Origin: Sharpea azabuensis DSM 18934
GTDB taxonomy: Bacteria; Bacillota_I; Bacilli_A; Erysipelotrichales; Coprobacillaceae
DNA length: 45,213 nt
Reading direction: 5' to 3'
Assembly: GCF_000702165.1 (NCBI RefSeq)
Contig: NZ_JNKU01000021.1
Span: forward strand, 1-45,213
Part shown: positions 18,321 through 27,000 of the stretch, in pieces
Position numbering within the stretch: the stretch's first letter is position 1
How the letters are laid out: each line of letters opens with the position of its first letter
Translations under genes and position numbers: made by a program
Notes under the pieces: generated by a model
What the model was told of the DNA's origin: nothing
Seen by the model: the letters and a program-made list of their open reading frames with translations, nothing else
The model's database searches: none

Positions 18321-20111
18321 TTATTCAATTCTTTCAAAATCACTAGCGCCATGCTTACATAATGGACATACAAAGTCTTCAGGTAATTCATCACCTTCAT
18401 AAACATAACCACAAACCTTACATACCCAGCCTTTCTTGCCAGCTGTTTCTGGTTTTGGTTTAACATGATCCTGATAATAAGTATATGTCATTGTTGGCAC
18501 TTTAGAAAGCACACGTGCTTCTTCAACTGTACAGATGTACATATGATGACTGCCAATATCAAGCTTGTTTTCAACCTTTAAGCTGATTACTGCGTTGATA
18601 TACTGTGGGAGGATGGCTAAGCCATTATCAGTACGATGGAACTTCATATTTTCAAACTTGTTGACAGCTCTACCAGACTGGAAGCCATACTGCTTGAAGA
18701 CTTCAAATGGTGCTTCTGTTGAAAGACAGTTGATATTCATGATGCCTGTCTTATCAATGATATGATCTGTGTAGTTCTTCTTGTTGATGCATACAGCAAC
18801 TCTTGTTGGGCTATCAGCTACCTGGCTGACTGTGTTGACAATACAGCCATTGTCCATCTTGCCATCATTTGTCGTCACGACATAAAGACCATAACCTAAT
18901 CTAAAGAGGGCTGTCATATCATTCTTGTTGGCTGTATCACTCGCTCCAACATATTCAGAACATAAATCGGATGCAAGAGCTTCAAGCTGTTTTGAACTTG
19001 TTTCATTAAGGGCTGACATGATATGCACAACATTTTCATTAAGATTGATATTCTTGAGTGTTGATAATTTCTTGATGATGACTTTAGCTGCCTGTGGAGC
19101 CCAAGTTCCATTTTCAATAATACCAATCGTCTTATTCTGATAGTTACGTTCAACTAAATGATCAATGAATTCATTCATGAATGGGAAAATATCAGCATTA
19201 TATGTCGTTGTCGCAAGGACAAGCTTACCATAGGCAAAAGCATCTGCCACAGCTTCACTCATGTCACAGCGTGCTAAGTCATAGACTTTCACATCAGGAC
19301 ATTGATTGGCTTTTAATAAATTGACAAGCTTTTCAACAGCTGCCTTAGTATGGCCATAAACACTTGTATAAGCAATCATGACACCTTCTTTTTCTGTTTC
19401 ATAACCGCTCCACTTCGTATAGAGGTCAAGATAATAGCCAAGCTTTTCCTTTAAGACAGGACCATGCAATGGGGCAATAATCTGAATATCAAGATCAGCT
19501 GCTTTCTTCAAGACATTTGTCACCTGCATACCATATTTACCAACAATGCCAATATAGTATCTTCTGCCTTCACTTTCCCAGTCTTCTTCAACATCCTGTG
19601 CACCAAATTTACCAAAGGCATCAGCCGAGAATAAGACCTTGTCAGTTGCATCATATGTAAACATAACTTCTGGCCAGTGAACCATTGGGGCAAAGACGAA
19701 TGTCAGCTGATGATGACCTAAATCAAGTGTTCCACCATTTTCAACAACTAATCTCTTTGGGGCAATATCATTTCCAAAGAACTGTTCCATCATTTTAAAT
19801 GTCTTGGCATTACCAACAACAGTAGCTTCTGGATAAACTTCCAAGAAGTTCTTAATATTAGCTGAATGGTCTGGTTCCATATGTTGTACAACAAGATAAT
19901 CTGGTTTCTTATCTCCGAGTGTACTCGCAATATTATCGAGCCATTCATGTTTGAAATTCTGGTCTACTGTATCCATGACAAGAACCTTGTCATCGTCAAT
20001 GATATATGAGTTGTAGCACATACCATGAGGGACCTTATACTGACCTTCAAATAGATCTATCTTATGGTCATTCACACCTACATAATAGATACTATCAGTT
20101 ACTTTATACAT
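18321..20111 (-). CDS. Flavodiiron oxygen/NO reductase fused to flavin reductase and rubredoxin
   Basis: A 596-aa four-module protein for reducing O2 to water (or NO to N2O) in anaerobes. Order: metallo-beta-lactamase-like di-iron domain (about 1-245; ligand motif HMEPDHSANI), flavodoxin domain binding FMN (about 250-390; MIAYTSVYGHTKAAVE), a flavin-reductase-like split-barrel domain (about 400-535; NTVSQVADSPTRVAVCINKKNYT), and a C-terminal rubredoxin (CKVCGYVYEGDELPEDFVCPLC, two CxxC). Together the modules make a near self-contained electron chain from NAD(P)H to the di-iron site. AGGAGG precedes the start; a strong terminator follows. Family known; whether O2 or NO is the main substrate is not. 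Confidence 0.93.
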   Translation of the reverse strand: MYKVTDSIYYVGVNDHKIDLFEGQYKVPHGMCYNSYIIDDDKVLVMDTVDQNFKHEWLDNIASTLGDKKPDYLVVQHMEPDHSANIKNFLEVYPEATVVGNAKTFKMMEQFFGNDIAPKRLVVENGGTLDLGHHQLTFVFAPMVHWPEVMFTYDATDKVLFSADAFGKFGAQDVEEDWESEGRRYYIGIVGKYGMQVTNVLKKAADLDIQIIAPLHGPVLKEKLGYYLDLYTKWSGYETEKEGVMIAYTSVYGHTKAAVEKLVNLLKANQCPDVKVYDLARCDMSEAVADAFAYGKLVLATTTYNADIFPFMNEFIDHLVERNYQNKTIGIIENGTWAPQAAKVIIKKLSTLKNINLNENVVHIMSALNETSSKQLEALASDLCSEYVGASDTANKNDMTALFRLGYGLYVVTTNDGKMDNGCIVNTVSQVADSPTRVAVCINKKNYTDHIIDKTGIMNINCLSTEAPFEVFKQYGFQSGRAVNKFENMKFHRTDNGLAILPQYINAVISLKVENKLDIGSHHMYICTVEEARVLSKVPTMTYTYYQDHVKPKPETAGKKGWVCKVCGYVYEGDELPEDFVCPLCKHGASDFERIE

Positions 20112-20195
20112 AGTAAAACTTCCTCCTTTTAATACCTACCCTATATCTTAAAGTAAGCTCTTTCTTTTTACAATCAGTATAACTCATTTTTTCAC

Positions 20196-20233
20196 AAAAA
20201 AGAGATTTCAAAATCAATAGACCTCAAAATCTC
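20196..20233 (-). terminator. Probable terminator of the Cys-rich small gene
   Basis: On the minus strand GAGATTT (20227-20233) pairs with AAATCTC (20202-20208) across an 18-nt loop and is followed by six T. The long loop makes it weaker than its neighbours, so some read-through into the flavodiiron gene is possible. Confidence 0.55.
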
Positions 20234-20240
20234 CTTTTCC

Positions 20241-20465
20241 TTATCTTCCTCTTACAAACATACGACTTACAAAAGCCATGTTGATCTCTTTGATTTCACG
20301 TTTTCCATCAATATAGTCACGATACATATCAAAAGGATCTCCAGCCCCAAACACCCCACATCCTGAGCAGTTTTCACAACCTGCTGAATCATCACAATTC
20401 AATGCTTCCTGAATGATCTTGAGACGTTCTTCTCTTGTCGTATCTTTAATGAGTGTACTTTTCAT
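20241..20465 (-). CDS. Small Cys-rich protein of unknown function
   Basis: A 74-aa soluble protein (MKSTLIKDTTREERLKII onward) that I do not recognise. It contains a tight Cys cluster, NCDDSAGCENCSGCGV, with four Cys (pattern Cx5Cx2Cx2C) near residues 22-32. This is suited to a zinc or iron-sulfur site. A conserved-looking C-terminal half follows (DPFDMYRDYIDGKREIKEINMAF). Start: the longer frame at 20489 begins inside the predicted -10 box, so it is rejected; 20465 (AGGGTG 6 nt upstream) or 20471 remain. It has its own promoter and lies between the SDR and flavodiiron genes, which hints at a redox or metal role. Confidence 0.75.
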   Translation of the reverse strand: MKSTLIKDTTREERLKIIQEALNCDDSAGCENCSGCGVFGAGDPFDMYRDYIDGKREIKEINMAFVSRMFVRGR

Positions 20466-20487
20466 ATCCATCACCCTACCTACCATC

Positions 20488-20516
20488 ATACTAGTTCAGT
20501 AGGTTGTTGATGTCAA
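20488..20516 (-). promoter_or_regulatory. Promoter of the Cys-rich small gene, with overlapping inverted repeat
   Basis: Minus strand: TTGACA (-35, 20511-20516), 17-bp spacer, TAGTAT (-10, 20488-20493). The -10 region is flanked by CCTAC (20477-20481) and GTAGG (20500-20504), a 5-bp-arm inverted repeat that could be an operator. Confidence 0.55.
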
Positions 20517-20543
20517 AGAAAACACTTTATAAGATGAAAAGTT

Positions 20544-21305
20544 CTAAAGCATGCTTGTCATGCCACCATCAACAACAAGCAGCTGTCCTGTTGTATAGGT
20601 GCAGGCGTCACTCGCAAAGTAAATAAGTGCGCCATTCATTTCACCCTCACGGCCAAATCTCTTGAGGGCGACACGGTTCTTAAGGACTAATGAACCAGGT
20701 GCATCCAAAGCGTCATGAGTCATTTCTGTGTCATAGACACCAGGAGCAATCGCATTGACAAGAATATTATATGGTGCTAAATCTCCAGCCATGGCCTTTG
20801 TCAGATTGACAACACCGCCCTTAGCGGCAAAGTAGCTCACTTGTGATGGACCAGCCTGAATACCGCCTACTGAAGCAATATTGATAATACGTCCATATTT
20901 CTGCTTCATCATGACTTTTGAAACTTCACGTCCCATCAAGAACACACCCTTAAGATCCGTATTGAGTACTTTGTCCCATTGAGCTGTTGTATGATCACTT
21001 AAACCACTTGAATATTCCACAACACCAGCATTATTGACAAGAATATCAATATGGCCAAAATAATCTGCCACTTCTTTAACTGCCTGGCAAATACTTTCTT
21101 CATTTGTGACATCACAAGTTACCGCTAGGCAATCATGGCCATTTTTCTTCAATTCTTCAGCAAGCTTTTCAAGACGTTCTTTTCTTCTTGCGAGAATGGC
21201 AACATCACAGCCCTGTTCGCTTAAAGCTGTCGCAAATTGTCTGCCTAAGCCGCTTGATGCGCCTGTTACAATGGCAACTTTGCCTGTTAAATCAAATGTA
21301 ATCAT
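20544..21305 (-). CDS. Short-chain dehydrogenase/reductase
   Basis: A 253-aa classical SDR using NAD(P)H. It has the cofactor motif TGASSGLG (about 15-22), NNAG, the catalytic Ser in NIASVGG, and the YxxxK pair in SYFAAKGG (about 157-164); the PG motif is in IAPGVYDTEMT. Closest in style to gluconate-5-dehydrogenase, 3-oxoacyl-ACP reductase and hydroxysteroid dehydrogenases; the substrate is undecided. GAGGG precedes the start, 9 nt after the stop of the Fe-S flavoenzyme, so the two form one unit under the TetR-controlled promoter. Confidence 0.92.
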   Translation of the reverse strand: MITFDLTGKVAIVTGASSGLGRQFATALSEQGCDVAILARRKERLEKLAEELKKNGHDCLAVTCDVTNEESICQAVKEVADYFGHIDILVNNAGVVEYSSGLSDHTTAQWDKVLNTDLKGVFLMGREVSKVMMKQKYGRIINIASVGGIQAGPSQVSYFAAKGGVVNLTKAMAGDLAPYNILVNAIAPGVYDTEMTHDALDAPGSLVLKNRVALKRFGREGEMNGALIYFASDACTYTTGQLLVVDGGMTSML

Positions 21306-21314
21306 ATTATCCCT

Positions 21315-23231
21315 CTATTCCATAATGCGGATGGCATGATAAGCTTCATGGACCGCTGTTAATATTTTTCTTGGTGCAACTGCATCACCGATAATGGCAA
21401 CATCTTCATATTTTTCTTCAAGAAGATCTTCAAGTTCATTATTTGGTTTAAAGCCAACAGCATTAAGAACAGTATCACATTCTAGTGTGATTTTCTGACC
21501 ATCTCTTTCAAATGTTACACTTGTAGGTGTGATATTTGTGACTTTCGCATTTGTTTCTTTTTTAACACCGCGATCTTTGATCATCTTTCTTAAATGTTGA
21601 TCATTATTAAGGCAATGATTAGCGGTATAAAGAATATCTGGACACATTTCTACCAAAGTCACATCGCCACCCTTACCAGCAATATCACATGCTGCTTCAC
21701 TGCCAGCTAAACCAGCACCAATAACAACAACTTTCTTTCCGACAGTTGCCTGATGTGTCAAATAATCACTAGCTAGAACTGTTGTTTCAATGCCAGGAAC
21801 AGGAGGCTTAGCAGGTGTTGAACCTGTAGCAAGAATGACTTTATCGTATCCTTCAGGAAGATTATCCGCTGATATTGGTGTGGATAGATGCACATTAACA
21901 TCAAGTTTTTGACACTGTGTTTTTAGGTAGTCAATAAGCTTGAGTACATCAGCCTTGAAATCAGGTCCACCAGCAGCCCATAAAGTACCACCTAGTCTAT
22001 CTTCTTTTTCATAAAGATCAACATCAAAGCCACGGCGTCTTGCGGTTATGGCTGCCATCATGCCACCAGGACCACCGCCAATAACAAGTACTTTACGTTT
22101 TAAGCCATTTGGCTTTGGAAGAGCATAGGCTTTTTCGGCATAACATAATGGATTGACAGCACAATAATAATGCTTGCCACTAAAGCCGGATAATAGACAT
22201 TCATTACAGCCCACACATGGTGCAATATCTTCAGGATGTCCAGCTTTTACTTTCTTTGGCCAATAAGGATCAGCAAGCATCTGATGCGCTAGGCCAACAT
22301 AATCCAAGATACCATCTTCAATAGCTTTCTTGGCTACCTCTGGATCTTTTAAATTACCATCACCTAACACTGGAACACTGACGACATCTTTAATGGCCTT
22401 TTGGACATCAAGCTTAAATCCTGGCTTGCTGTAGACTGTAGTAATAGCCTGGAACCATTCTTCATAGCAGCCTGTATCAACATGAAGGGCATCAACACCA
22501 GCCTTTTCAAGAATTTTTGCCATTTCAATGCCTTCATCGATTGTTCTAAAGCCTTCAACTCTCTGATGAGGTGTGAATTTCACAAGCAGTGGCATATTGG
22601 CAGGAATATTCTTTCTAATCGCATCAATACATTCTAATGTGAAACGCATTCTATTTTCCAACGATCCACCATATTCATCCGTTCTATTATTCCATTGAAC
22701 TGAATGGAACTGATCTAATAAATATCCACCATATGCATGTAATTCAACACAATCAGCCCCCGCATTAACAGCTAGCGAGGCACTATAGCCAATCTTTTCA
22801 ACTAAGTAATGAATATCATCTTTAGAGAATGGCTTACAGATTAAATTTGGAAACCAGAAAGCAGGTACACTGCCGGCACTATAAGGTGGTGTAAATGGAT
22901 CAGTAAACTGCTGTCTGCCTAGTCCTGGAGAGAGCTGTACGCATACCTTTGCCCCATAGGCATGACATCTCTCGATAAGCATATTGAGTCGTTCCACATG
23001 ATGGAAATCAGATAGCTCTGTACATGGTCTTGGTTCAAACTTCGTAGAAACAACATTTGCCCCGGTTATAATAAGACCAGCCCCACCTTTTGCACGTTCT
23101 TCAAAATAATCGATACCCTCATTACAATAGGCACCATCAGCCTCTCCTGTCGTTCCCATTGGTGACATGAAGATTCTGTTCTTTAGTTTCATCTTACCAA
23201 TATAGGTTTTGTCAAATAAACTTCTTGCCAT
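21315..23231 (-). CDS. Fe-S flavoenzyme of the 2,4-dienoyl-CoA reductase / BaiCD-BaiH family
   Basis: A 638-aa NAD(P)H:flavin oxidoreductase. Residues about 1-340 form an old-yellow-enzyme TIM barrel binding FMN (SPMGTTGEADG; ELHAYGGYLLDQF; RTDEYGGSLENR). A [4Fe-4S] motif follows (CVGCNECLLSGFSG, then YCAVNP; Cx2Cx2Cx11C). The C-terminal FAD/NAD half has VIGGGPGGMMAA (about 383) and VIGAGLAGSEAA. Relatives reduce C=C bonds conjugated to a carbonyl: dienoyl-CoA, enoates, or 3-oxo-delta4/6 steroid intermediates (BaiCD, BaiH). Length equals BaiCD, but sequence alone does not decide the substrate. GGAGG precedes the start; promoter and operator lie upstream. Confidence 0.93.
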   Translation of the reverse strand: MARSLFDKTYIGKMKLKNRIFMSPMGTTGEADGAYCNEGIDYFEERAKGGAGLIITGANVVSTKFEPRPCTELSDFHHVERLNMLIERCHAYGAKVCVQLSPGLGRQQFTDPFTPPYSAGSVPAFWFPNLICKPFSKDDIHYLVEKIGYSASLAVNAGADCVELHAYGGYLLDQFHSVQWNNRTDEYGGSLENRMRFTLECIDAIRKNIPANMPLLVKFTPHQRVEGFRTIDEGIEMAKILEKAGVDALHVDTGCYEEWFQAITTVYSKPGFKLDVQKAIKDVVSVPVLGDGNLKDPEVAKKAIEDGILDYVGLAHQMLADPYWPKKVKAGHPEDIAPCVGCNECLLSGFSGKHYYCAVNPLCYAEKAYALPKPNGLKRKVLVIGGGPGGMMAAITARRRGFDVDLYEKEDRLGGTLWAAGGPDFKADVLKLIDYLKTQCQKLDVNVHLSTPISADNLPEGYDKVILATGSTPAKPPVPGIETTVLASDYLTHQATVGKKVVVIGAGLAGSEAACDIAGKGGDVTLVEMCPDILYTANHCLNNDQHLRKMIKDRGVKKETNAKVTNITPTSVTFERDGQKITLECDTVLNAVGFKPNNELEDLLEEKYEDVAIIGDAVAPRKILTAVHEAYHAIRIME

Positions 23232-23266
23232 AACGCTTCCTCCTTCATACCTTGGTAATCTTTTTC

Positions 23267-23280
23267 TTTACTCAAGTAAA
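23267..23280. promoter_or_regulatory. Palindromic operator at the reductase promoter (probable TetR site)
   Basis: TTTACT-CA-AGTAAA is a perfect inverted repeat touching the -10 box and covering the expected transcription start of the reductase-SDR unit. A second imperfect inverted repeat, TCACATGAACATGGTGA, lies at 23313-23329 upstream of the -35. The divergent TetR-family gene is the obvious binder. Confidence 0.6.
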
Positions 23281-23307
23281 TTATAGTTCAAAATTCCCTA
23301 TTGTCAA
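23280..23307 (-). promoter_or_regulatory. Consensus promoter of the reductase-SDR unit
   Basis: Minus strand: TTGACA (23302-23307), 16-bp spacer, TATAAT (23280-23285). Both hexamers are perfect consensus, fitting a strong promoter held down by a repressor. Confidence 0.8.
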
Positions 23308-23388
23308 TATATTCACATGAACATGGTGATTTTTTTAACAAATCTTCTTCATTCATTTGTGTTATAGTATGTATAAGGAGTTTAGTCT

Positions 23389-23973
23389 ATGAAAATCACA
23401 GCAGAAGAAATCAAACAAAAAGCAATTACGCTCTTTTTAGATAAAGGCTACAACAATGTGACAATTCAGGATATCTGTGACGAGCTGCATATCACAAAGC
23501 CTACTTTATATAAATGTGTCAGCTCGAAAGAAGACCTGATTTTAGATCTCTATGACCAGACGATTGAACAGCTAGTCAAAGATACTTATAAGCTCGTTGA
23601 TAGCGATAGTCATCTTGAACAACTACTTATCATTTTCTCCACCCTCATCAAGGAAACAAAGAAATATGGTTATGATCTATTTAGCCAAATGTTTATTGCG
23701 AATTTAAAAGAAAATAAAAGAAGCTTTGAAATGCGTGAAAGTCTTACAAAGCTATGCATAATCATCATTAAGAAAGCCCAGGTCAATGGGGAAATCCATA
23801 ATCATTCCTCATGTGAAACCCTCTACAAGGCTTTAGCTTATTGTTTTACAGGTTATGAAGTGATGTGGTGTATCAATAAGCAGTCTGGCTTTGATGAGGC
23901 TTTTTATTTAAGCATGAATGCCCTTCTTGATGTTGATGAACGCTATCAAGAATTATATAAACAGTTTCTTTAA
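23389..23973 (+). CDS. TetR-family transcriptional regulator
   Basis: A 194-aa repressor-type protein. The N-terminal HTH is typical of the family (VTIQDICDELHITKPTLYKC at about 25-44, then SSKEDLILDLYDQ), followed by an all-helical ligand-binding and dimerisation domain. AAGGAG precedes the start. It is divergent from the reductase-SDR unit across a 157-bp region with two inverted repeats, so it most likely represses that unit and itself and responds to the enzymes' substrate. A TATAGT -10 box lies at 23363-23368; no good -35 is visible. The gene ends in a TTCG-loop terminator. Confidence 0.92.
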   Translation: MKITAEEIKQKAITLFLDKGYNNVTIQDICDELHITKPTLYKCVSSKEDLILDLYDQTIEQLVKDTYKLVDSDSHLEQLLIIFSTLIKETKKYGYDLFSQMFIANLKENKRSFEMRESLTKLCIIIIKKAQVNGEIHNHSSCETLYKALAYCFTGYEVMWCINKQSGFDEAFYLSMNALLDVDERYQELYKQFL

Positions 23974-23998
23974 ATCATGGTTCGCCATGATTTTTTTC
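23972..23998 (+). terminator. Terminator of the TetR gene
   Basis: AAATCATGG - TTCG - CCATGATTT, perfect 9-bp stem with a TTCG tetraloop and T run; the stem begins inside the stop codon. Confidence 0.93.
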
Positions 23999-24004
23999 TT
24001 TAGG

Positions 24005-24037
24005 CAAAAAAAGAACGTATTCTCGTGAATACGTTCT
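24005..24037 (-). terminator. Terminator of the PFOR gene
   Basis: Perfect 11-bp stem AGAACGTATTC / GAATACGTTCT (24012-24022 with 24027-24037), 4-nt loop, followed on the minus strand by seven T. Confidence 0.93.
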
Positions 24038-24044
24038 ATGTTTA

Positions 24045-27000
24045 TTACTTAGCTGCTGCTGGATCGAGAGCCATAGCTTCTGCTCTTGCTCTACGACGTT
24101 TAGCATCAAGAAGACATTTTTCCATTAATGCATCAGCATGTTCTGGATTTACCTTATATAACTGAGAGAATCTGTTTTCAGTTAATAAGAAGTCTTTGAA
24201 CTTACTGAAGTCTGGAGCCTTAGAATCAATTTGTAATGGATCCTTGCCTTCTTCAGCAAGTCTTGGGTCATATCTTAATAAGTTAAAGTAACCACATTCA
24301 ACAGCAAGTTTTTCCTGTCTATCACTATTAGCTAAGCCACCCTTAATGTGCTGTTCTGTACATGGAGAGTAAGCGATAATGAGTGAAGGACCATCATAGC
24401 TTTCAGCTTCCTTGAAGGCTTTAATTGCCTGCATTGGATTAGCTGCTAATGAAATCTGAGCTACATAAACATGGCCATATGCCATAGCAATCTGAGCTAA
24501 GTCCTTCTTAGCCACTTTCTTACCTGAAGCTGTGAATTTAGCGATAGATGCAGCCTGTGATGACTTAGAAGACTGTCCACCAGTATTTGAATACATTTCT
24601 GTATCAAGTACTAAGACATTGACATTCTGGTCGTTGGCAAGAACATGGTCTAATCCACCATATCCGATATCATAAGCCCAGCCATCACCACCGATAATCC
24701 ACTGGCTCTTAGTAACTAAGTCAGCTTTCATATCAAGTAATTTCTTCAAGCCTTCAACCTGAGTCTTTTCTAATGCGGCAACAACATCATCATAAAGTTC
24801 AGCTTCTTTTTCACGCTGACCCTTAACAGCTTCATACTTTTCAAGTACTTCCTTGACATCTGCTTCTGCATCATTCTTATTAGCTTCAATCGTTTCAAGA
24901 ATGAATTTAGCTTTATAGTTTTCAGCTAATTTCATACCAAAGCCATATTCAGCATTATCTTCGAATAATGAGTTAGCCCAAGCTGGACCGAAGCCCTTCT
25001 TGTCTGTTGTCATTGGAGTTGATGGACATGAACCACAATAGATTGAAGAACATCCAGTTGCGTTCGCAATTCTCATATCCTGACCGAATAACTGAGAAGC
25101 TAAACGATAGTATGGAGCTTCACCACAGCCGGCACATGCACCACTTGCTTCAAAGTAAGGTTTTCTGAAGCCAACACCCTTAACAGTATTAGCCATAGGA
25201 CCTTTGAATAAGTCACTTCTGTATTCAGCATTTTCATACATCCAGTAAGCTAAATCACCATGTGATAATTCTTCCTTAACAGGAACCATTGTTAAGGCCT
25301 TTTCGCCCTTCTTACCTGGACATACCTGAGCACATAATGTACAGCCTACACAGTTATCAGGAGAAACCTGAATTCTGAATGATAAGCCATCTGCACCCTT
25401 AACACCCATTGGTTTTAAGACATCATTGCTGATATCTTCTGGTGCGTTCTTGATTTCGTCTTCACTTAATAAGAATGCACGGATTGTCGCATGAGGACAT
25501 ACCATGACACACTGAGTACACTGGATACAGTTATCTTTATTCCATTTTGGAACACTTACGGCAATACCACGACGTTCTTTTAAGGCCATGCCATTCTTCA
25601 TTGTACCATCTAACTTATCCAAGAAGGCACTTGTAGGTAAGTCATCACCAGTTAAGCCATCGATTGGTGTTACATAGTTATCGAAGTAGTCATCACCTGT
25701 TGGTGCATGCATTGCATTGACTTCAAGATCAGCCCATGCAGGATCAACTTCAACTTCAACCATCTTATCCTTACCAGCATCAATAGCCTGGTAGTTGCTT
25801 TCAACAATTGCATCACCCTTAGAACCATAAGACTTCTTAGCTGCTTCTTTCATTAAGCGGATTGCTTCATCAAGAGGCAAGATGTTCTGGTTCAAAGCGA
25901 AGAATGCTGACTGAAGAATTGTATTTGTATGTCTGCCCATATGGCATTCTTCAGCTAACTTTGTTGCATCGATAATATAGAGTTTAGCATGCTTTTCTGC
26001 TAATTGTTTCTTTACTCTATTTGGTAAGTAATTTGCAACTTCATCCTTAGAGAATGATGTATTCAACAAGAATGTACCACCATCTTTTAAGTTACGTAAC
26101 ATGTCATATTTAAAGACATAGTTGTCAACCGAACATGAGATAAAGTCAGCACGGTTAATATAATATGTTGAACGAATTGGTGTAGGACCAAATCTTAAGT
26201 TAGAGCGTGTTGCCCCACCTGACTTCTTAGAGTCATAAGCAAAATATGCCTGACAATATAAATTAGTATTATCACCAATAATCTTGATTGATGACTTGTT
26301 GGCAGAAACAGTACCATCACTACCTAAACCATAGAATAAGCACTGTGTAGCGTCAGTCTTAACTTTGAATGAGCTATCGACTGGTAATGATAAATGTGTT
26401 ACATCATCAACAATACCAATTGTAAATGGATGCTGTGGCTTATCCTTAGCTAAGTTATCAAATACAGCCTTACAATCCTTAGCAGTTGTATCCTTAGAAC
26501 CTAAGCCATAACGACCACCAATGATTTCAATATTCTTATCTTTCAATACTTCTACGACATCCAAGTATAATGGTTCACCAGTAGAACCCATTTCCTTAGT
26601 ACGATCTAGTACCGCAATCTTCTTAACTGATGCTGGTAAGACGTCAAGTAAGTATTTAGCAGAGAATGGACGGTATAAGTGAACCTTAATTAAACCAACC
26701 TTTTCTCCCTGTTCATTTAATGTATCAACAACTTCTTCAATTGTCTGAGTGACTGAACCCATGGCAATAATGATTCTGTCAGCTTCTGGATCACCGTAGT
26801 AAACAAATGGAGCATATTGACGACCAGTGATTTCAGAAATCTTCTTCATGTAATCAGCTGTGATATCAGCAATATCTTCATAATGTTTATTCTGTGCTTC
26901 ACGGCTCTGGAAATAAACGTCATCATTTGTAGCTGAACCACGTGTTACAGGATTAAGATGTGGGTTAAGCTGTCTGTTCTTGAATGCCTTTAAAGCATCC

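Noticed and set aside
18224-18466. N-terminal extension of DnaE
   Set aside because: The extra 81 codons cross the neighbouring terminator and a promoter, lack family similarity, and an SD precedes the internal ATG at 18223.
20544-23231. A genuine bile-acid 7-alpha-dehydroxylation (bai) operon
   Set aside because: Only one flavoenzyme and one SDR resemble bai products; no BaiB, E, F, G or I homologue is near, so the gene symbols are not used.
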